A program made the position numbers and the translations under genes. From Planctopirus ephydatiae (lineage in GTDB: Bacteria > Planctomycetota > Planctomycetia > Planctomycetales > Planctomycetaceae): a stretch of 64,000 bases of DNA. The notes under the pieces were generated by a model. The model saw only the letters and a list, made by a program, of their open reading frames with translations, was not told the DNA's origin and ran no database searches. This document shows, one piece after another, positions 59,692 through 64,000 of this stretch. Each line of letters opens with the position of its first letter. Within the stretch, counting starts at the first letter, position 1. The stretch is from positions 3,807,501 to 3,871,500 of the forward strand of contig NZ_CP036299.1 of assembly GCF_007752345.1 (NCBI RefSeq). The letters run 5' to 3'.

Positions 59692-60849
59692 TTACCAGTG
59701 CTCATTCGGCCCGGATGGGACCGGGATCTCAAAATCAGGGAGCAGACCATCTTTTGTCGCGCCTCGAGGCCCCGCTAAGGCAATTTCCTGGAGAACCTGT
59801 TCAAACTCTTCTCCCGTTTTGGCCGACTGAACAGCATGCCGGAGTGCAGGCCCCACACGCATGGCTTTGGTGTACCAGTGGGACATTTTTCGGAACGCAC
59901 TGACGGCTGTTTCTTCACCCACCCATTCCTGCAAATATCGAAACTGTGTGCGCATCAAAAGCAGACGGTCATTAAAGCTCCCTGCGGGCGACCAATCTCC
60001 CGTTGATTCCCACTCGGCCAGTTGACGGAAGATCCAGGGATTCGCCAGGGCGCCACGACCAATCGAAATGGCCTGACAGCCAGTTTCATCGTACATCGAA
60101 ATCGCGTCATCCACACTGCGGATATCGCCATTCGCAATCACAGGAATGGAATCCACCGCTTCGACGACCTGACGAATTCCATCTCGATTAACCGTCCCAC
60201 TAAACCCCTGAGCTCTCGTGCGGCCATGAATCGCGACAGCCGCCACACCGACTTGTTCAAACTCACGTGCAAAGCGGGGGGCTGTTAACTGACTGGCGTC
60301 CCAGCCCAAACGCATTTTGACAGTGACAGGGACATGGACGGCTTCAACAACAGCTTTGACCAGTTCGGTCGCTGCATCGGCATGACACATCAGGCTGGCA
60401 CCGGCCCCCGTCTTAACGACTTTGGGAACGGGACATCCCATATTGATATCGATGGAATCGACACCACGAGCCTCCAGAAGCTGTGCAGCATCCCGCATGA
60501 TGGAGGCTTCGCCGCCAAAAATCTGCACAGAAAAGGGCCGATCGATGGGATGCGTCGCAATCAGCCTCAAGGTTTTTTCGGAACCCGCCAGGAGCCCACG
60601 GGCATTGACGAGATCAGTCGTGCCTAATCCAAGGCCACCCAACTCATGAACAACTCTGCGAAAAGGAAGATTGGTAAAACCCGCAAGGGGTGAAAGAAGT
60701 GTCCGAAAAGGCAAAACCAGTGGCCCGTACGATACGAAAGTACACAACCGCAGCCTTGTGCGGACACGCTCGCTTTCTTCCGGACGGCTGGGATGTAGAC
60801 GTAAATCGTTCATGAGAAATAAGATATCACCAACCTCAGGAACTGTCAT
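59692..60849 (-). CDS. tRNA-dihydrouridine synthase
   Basis: 385 residues, FMN-dependent TIM barrel that reduces uridine in the tRNA D-loop. Motifs: LSPLAGFTNLPFRRVVHELG, SVQIFGGEASIM, the catalytic Cys in INMGCPVPKVVKTGAGASLM, VTVKMRLGWD, IHGRTRAQGFSG, PVIANGDIRS and GRGALANPWIFRQL. It is DusB-like. The start could also be ATG 60813. It heads a likely two-gene unit with fhcB. Confidence 0.95.
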   Translation of the reverse strand: MTVPEVGDILFLMNDLRLHPSRPEESERVRTRLRLCTFVSYGPLVLPFRTLLSPLAGFTNLPFRRVVHELGGLGLGTTDLVNARGLLAGSEKTLRLIATHPIDRPFSVQIFGGEASIMRDAAQLLEARGVDSIDINMGCPVPKVVKTGAGASLMCHADAATELVKAVVEAVHVPVTVKMRLGWDASQLTAPRFAREFEQVGVAAVAIHGRTRAQGFSGTVNRDGIRQVVEAVDSIPVIANGDIRSVDDAISMYDETGCQAISIGRGALANPWIFRQLAEWESTGDWSPAGSFNDRLLLMRTQFRYLQEWVGEETAVSAFRKMSHWYTKAMRVGPALRHAVQSAKTGEEFEQVLQEIALAGPRGATKDGLLPDFEIPVPSGPNEHW

Positions 60850-60948
60850 CCATTCACTTTTCAGCGAATGGTTTCTCTGTTAATCTCTCAGATAATTGTT
60901 TGCTTAGAAGATCCGCATCTGCACTCTGTTTTCGAAGGGACGCGAGTC

Positions 60949-61065
60949 ATGCGTCATCGCCCCAAAACCAGCCGCCCCAAGGTCAGCCTGACGACCAAGC
61001 AGAAGATCAATAACCGCTGGAAGGCCAAACGGAAAAAAATCCGTAAAGCAAAATACGGCATCTAA
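60949..61065 (+). CDS. 38-residue very basic small protein
   Basis: ATG 60949 has GAAGGG 9 bases upstream. The 38-residue product (MRHRPKTSRPKVSLTTKQ, then KINNRWKAKRKKIRKAKYGI) is about 40 percent Lys/Arg, with no acidic residue, suggesting binding to RNA or the ribosome. A terminator lies 87 bases after the stop. A longer frame from 60868 adds poor sequence. Not recognised as a known ribosomal protein. Confidence 0.6.
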   Translation: MRHRPKTSRPKVSLTTKQKINNRWKAKRKKIRKAKYGI

Positions 61066-61151
61066 TTGCAGCCTGCTGTCAGCTGCACGCTGTGTTCATG
61101 CTGGGCATGCCACAGGCATTTGAAGCTGATTTTTTAACAGTGCATCAATCG

Positions 61152-61180
61152 AGCCCTGCCAGAGTTGCAGGGCTTTCTTA
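61152..61180 (+). terminator. Rho-independent terminator after the small basic gene
   Basis: AGCCCTGC (61152-61159) pairs with GCAGGGCT (61167-61174) over a 7-base loop, then TTTCTT. Confidence 0.8.
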
Positions 61181-61251
61181 CTGCGCCATGACTTCCGATG
61201 TTTCTCTAAGAGCGTCACAACGAACGCGAACGCCGTTGAGGTGAGCGATGT

Positions 61252-62523
61252 TCAAGCGACGCTCGTATCCACATGCGGAAGCAGTCGTCGCAGAATCGGG
61301 CTGGTCATAAACGTCGTGACGACCGCCATAATGATCAGCATGCAGAAGACGCTGGGAGGAATCACTCCCATTTCACGGCCCACATTAATGGCAATCAGCC
61401 CCATCAAAGCTCTCGTGTTCATCATGATGGCCACACACCCGCTTTCAGGCCAGGATAAGCCACCAAGACGGGCCGCCAGGCCGCAGCCCACGATTTTGCC
61501 ACTGATCGCGACGAGGCAGACGAGGCCACACATCACCCAAAGTAAGGGCGAATCGAGAGTGCCGATATCGGTCTTCAACCCGGTATAAGTGAAGAAAACA
61601 GGCAACAGCAGGCTGTAAACGAAATCCTGTGTTTTGCTGGCAAACGCTTCGCGAAATCGATGCTGGTCGTGCAATATGGCACCGAGCAGAAAAGGCCCGA
61701 TAATCGAAAAGATGCCGATCCAGTTGGTGATCATGGCCATCGCGAAAATCAACAGGATCCAGAGAGCCAGTGAAGTCACATTCAGTCGAGATTCTGCGGT
61801 CGGAAGCAGCTTTTCGATCCAGCGGATCAGTAACGGCCTGATCACGAAGATCACCATGGCGACAAGAGCCAAGGTCAGCAGGAGCATGCCGAGCACCGAA
61901 CTCCACTGGAGATTTCCGCGAACGATCGCTGCAACTGTGGCCAGCATGATCCAGATCAAAGCATCGACCATGGCGGCGGCACTGATTGTGAGTGCTCCCA
62001 GTCGAGAGCGATTGATGCCGAACTCAATCATGATCCGTCCCAGAATAGGAATGGCTGTCACTGAGCAGGCGGTCGCCATGAAGAGCGAAAAGCCCAGCAG
62101 CGGTACATCCGCCGCGACGTACGGATGCATCCAGAGACCTAAAGCCAGTCCTCCAGCAAATGGAAGCACAATCCCGGCCACACTAATCATGCCGGCTGTT
62201 CGGCCCATTTTTTTCAGGTGGCTGAAGTCGAACTCCATACCGATCAGGAACATCAGGAAAATGAGGCCCAACTGCCCCAACGTCTGAAAGATAGGAGTGA
62301 CGCTGGGCGGGAAGAATGTCGGGATGAAGTCGGGAAAGAGTCTGCCCACCACAGAAGGCCCCAGAATCAGCCCGGCACCAATTTCACCCACGACTGTAGG
62401 TTGCCCCACTTTTCGAAAAAACCAGCCACCTAACCTGGCAGCTGCAATCATGACGATCAACTGGAGAAGCACGATCAACATGAGTGCTTCAACCTGATTG
62501 ACGTGATCCACAGCCAGAATCAT
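61252..62523 (-). CDS. Kef-type cation:proton antiporter (CPA2 family)
   Basis: About 423 residues from ATG 62523; a longer frame to 62721 adds an implausible polar extension. Roughly 12 spans. Family features: GQPTVVGEIGAGLILGPSVVG, FLMFLIGMEFD, TACSVTAIPILGRIM, and TRALMGLIAINVG. It would exchange Na+ or K+ for protons. No KTN/TrkA-N regulatory domain is attached. Confidence 0.92.
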   Translation of the reverse strand: MILAVDHVNQVEALMLIVLLQLIVMIAAARLGGWFFRKVGQPTVVGEIGAGLILGPSVVGRLFPDFIPTFFPPSVTPIFQTLGQLGLIFLMFLIGMEFDFSHLKKMGRTAGMISVAGIVLPFAGGLALGLWMHPYVAADVPLLGFSLFMATACSVTAIPILGRIMIEFGINRSRLGALTISAAAMVDALIWIMLATVAAIVRGNLQWSSVLGMLLLTLALVAMVIFVIRPLLIRWIEKLLPTAESRLNVTSLALWILLIFAMAMITNWIGIFSIIGPFLLGAILHDQHRFREAFASKTQDFVYSLLLPVFFTYTGLKTDIGTLDSPLLWVMCGLVCLVAISGKIVGCGLAARLGGLSWPESGCVAIMMNTRALMGLIAINVGREMGVIPPSVFCMLIIMAVVTTFMTSPILRRLLPHVDTSVA

Positions 62524-62673
62524 GAAGTTTATTCCAGAAAGACGATGGCAGAACAGAACAACACTTGTTCGAACAAGTTTACGAGCGTCCTGAGAGATTT
62601 CCACTCTCTTCAAAGCGAAATCATCACTTTCAAATAGGAAAATCCACTCGTATCGATCAAGTCCAGAATGACC

Positions 62674-62720
62674 TGCCGCACGACCACCTGGAGCCTGATA
62701 CTCGTGGTGGTTGTGCGGCA
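62674..62720 (-). terminator. Hairpin after the SNF2 helicase gene
   Basis: A 15-bp stem (62674-62688 with 62706-62720, one G-U-type pair) with a 17-base loop lies 44 bases after the helicase stop. It lacks a T-run in the sense direction, so a role as a terminator or RNA-end stabiliser is only probable. Confidence 0.45.
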
Positions 62721-62763
62721 ATGATCAACAGACAGGACGTGAGATCGAAGGAATACCCAACGA

Positions 62764-64000
62764 TCAGGAAAGCAGCATCCGCAGATCATCAGCCGTCAGA
62801 TTGGTCATGACGGAGTTGTCCTGTTCAAGGATTGCATCCGCCAGTTCGCGTTTCTGCTTCTGCAGTTCAGCAATCTTTTCTTCAACGGTATTTTTGCAGA
62901 TGAGCCGATAGGCAAAGACCTGCCGGGTTTGACCGACACGATGAGCACGGTCAATCGCCTGAGTTTCCACCGCAGGGTTCCACCACGGATCGAGAATAAA
63001 GACATAGTCGGCTGCGGTGAGATTCAGACCCAGCCCACCTGCCTTCAAGCTGATGAGGAAGACGCCACAATCTTTGTCGTTCTGGAATCTCTCGACACAT
63101 TCCTTGCGGTCACGCGTCTGACCATCGAGGTATTCGTAAGTGATACCGGCCCGATCCAGATGCTTGCGAACAATCGCCAGCATGCTGGTAAACTGCGAGA
63201 AGACAAGTGTCTTATGCCCTTCCCCAACCAGTTCTTCGAGATGAGGGATCAGCACATCGAGCTTGGCACTCCCTTCTTCGTCAGAAGATTTATGCAACAA
63301 TGCGGGGTGGCACGAGGCCTGTCGCAATCGAAGCAAAGCTTCGAGAACGTGCATTTTGGTCTTTGCCAAACCCTGAGATTCAATCAAACCGAGGAGAGAA
63401 TCACGGAAGTGATCTCGCAGTTCGTCATAGAGACGCTGCTGTTCTTCGCCCATTTCACAATAGATCGTCTGTTCGATTTTATCGGGCAGTTCATTAGCGA
63501 CCGCCTGTTTTGTGCGGCGCAGAATAAAGGGCCTCAAACCATGGGCCAGCACCTTACGGGTTTCTCGATCATTCGGGTCTGCAGCATGCAGTTTGAAAAG
63601 ACTGCTTCTTCCAAGCATACCGGGATTGAGAAAATCGAAGATCGAACACAAATCACCGAGATGATTCTCGATCGGTGTACCGCTCAACGCGACTCGGCGG
63701 ACAGACTTCAACAGTCGTGTCGCCTTAGCCACTTGAGACGTGTTGTTTTTGATCGCTTGGGCTTCATCGAGAATCACATAATCGAAATCAACATCCTTCA
63801 GGATGTGAATATCCCGGCGTAACGTTCCGTAAGTTGCCAGCACCAGATCTGACTTGGTGAACGCCTCTCGTTGTTTAGCCCGGTCAAGACCTGAGTATTC
63901 AAGAACTTTAAGTTGAGGAGTAAATCGCTCGGCTTCCTGCTTCCAGTTAAACATCAGCGATTTAGGAACCACCACCAGTGAGGGGAGGCGATTCTTCGCT
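62764..64000 (-). CDS. SNF2-family ATP-dependent helicase (partial, N terminus beyond the window)
   Basis: The frame is open to base 64000, so the N-terminal part with the P-loop is missing. Visible helicase motifs: [19 protein letters not shown] (Ia), Walker B in [29 protein letters not shown] (III), and in the C-terminal lobe [50 protein letters not shown] (V) and [18 protein letters not shown] (VI). This is the bacterial SNF2 (HepA/RapA-like, often with SWIM) type that remodels protein-DNA complexes. Confidence 0.95.
   Translation of the reverse strand, partial: AKNRLPSLVVVPKSLMFNWKQEAERFTPQLKVLEYSGLDRAKQREAFTKSDLVLATYGTLRRDIHILKDVDFDYVILDEAQAIKNNTSQVAKATRLLKSVRRVALSGTPIENHLGDLCSIFDFLNPGMLGRSSLFKLHAADPNDRETRKVLAHGLRPFILRRTKQAVANELPDKIEQTIYCEMGEEQQRLYDELRDHFRDSLLGLIESQGLAKTKMHVLEALLRLRQASCHPALLHKSSDEEGSAKLDVLIPHLEELVGEGHKTLVFSQFTSMLAIVRKHLDRAGITYEYLDGQTRDRKECVERFQNDKDCGVFLISLKAGGLGLNLTAADYVFILDPWWNPAVETQAIDRAHRVGQTRQVFAYRLICKNTVEEKIAELQKQKRELADAILEQDNSVMTNLTADDLRMLLS

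Overview
The window looks like chromosome from a planctomycete, probably a Planctopirus or Gimesia-like member of the Planctomycetaceae (inference; no rRNA is present). Supporting signs are moderate GC, the DUF1571 and DUF1080 families, a sulfatase, a transmembrane Hanks kinase with an extracellular sensor, an ECF sigma/anti-sigma pair, a lone formylmethanofuran-dehydrogenase-type FhcB, and single genes scattered on both strands rather than long operons. No tRNA, rRNA, CRISPR array, intact insertion sequence or prophage was seen.

Layout. 1-5345 (minus): anti-sigma protein (cut by the window edge), ECF sigma factor, lgt, panC, a DUF1571 exported protein and an exported HExxH metallopeptidase. 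5487-8978: small membrane protein, polytopic membrane protein, pckA and a strong terminator. 9040-14554: cytochrome P450, a DAACS symporter and an unusually short pheT. 14563-21095 (minus): a signalling block of Hanks kinase with sensor domain, FHA-GAF-nucleotidyl cyclase, response regulator without output domain, and lipoprotein. 21550-27585 (plus): gyrA, pyrB, a degenerate pyrC' and a NYN-domain RNase-like protein. 27635-34573: an A24 prepilin peptidase (minus), then the nitrogen block amt, two PII genes and glnD. 34776-41305: a small beta-rich protein, ribBA, csrA (minus), rpmB and gatCAB. 41425-49041: DUF1080 protein, acnA, then the haem genes hemD, hemE and hemG on the minus strand. 49663-53894: DUF1444 protein, PhnP-like hydrolase, small protein and sulfatase. 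54597-55988: a decayed RND-efflux adaptor/transporter remnant. 56190 to the end: gnd, a small Pro-rich exported protein, fhcB, a tRNA-dihydrouridine synthase, a 38-residue basic protein, a Kef-type antiporter and a SNF2 helicase cut by the edge.

How genes work together. Amt, the two PII proteins and GlnD form a complete ammonium-sensing module. PyrB with a metal-site-deficient PyrC' resembles the Pseudomonas-type ATCase/pseudo-dihydroorotase complex. HemD, HemE and HemG give three haem-synthesis steps. GatCAB is the complete amidotransferase. The kinase/FHA-cyclase/response-regulator block is the best candidate for a little-described integrated signalling system.

Most notable anomalies: the in-frame adaptor-RND deletion fusion carrying an internal stop, the inactive-looking dihydroorotase, a GyrA lacking both canonical quinolone-contact residues, a PheT without its tRNA-binding OB domain, and a 26-bp near-perfect inverted repeat upstream of the haem genes.
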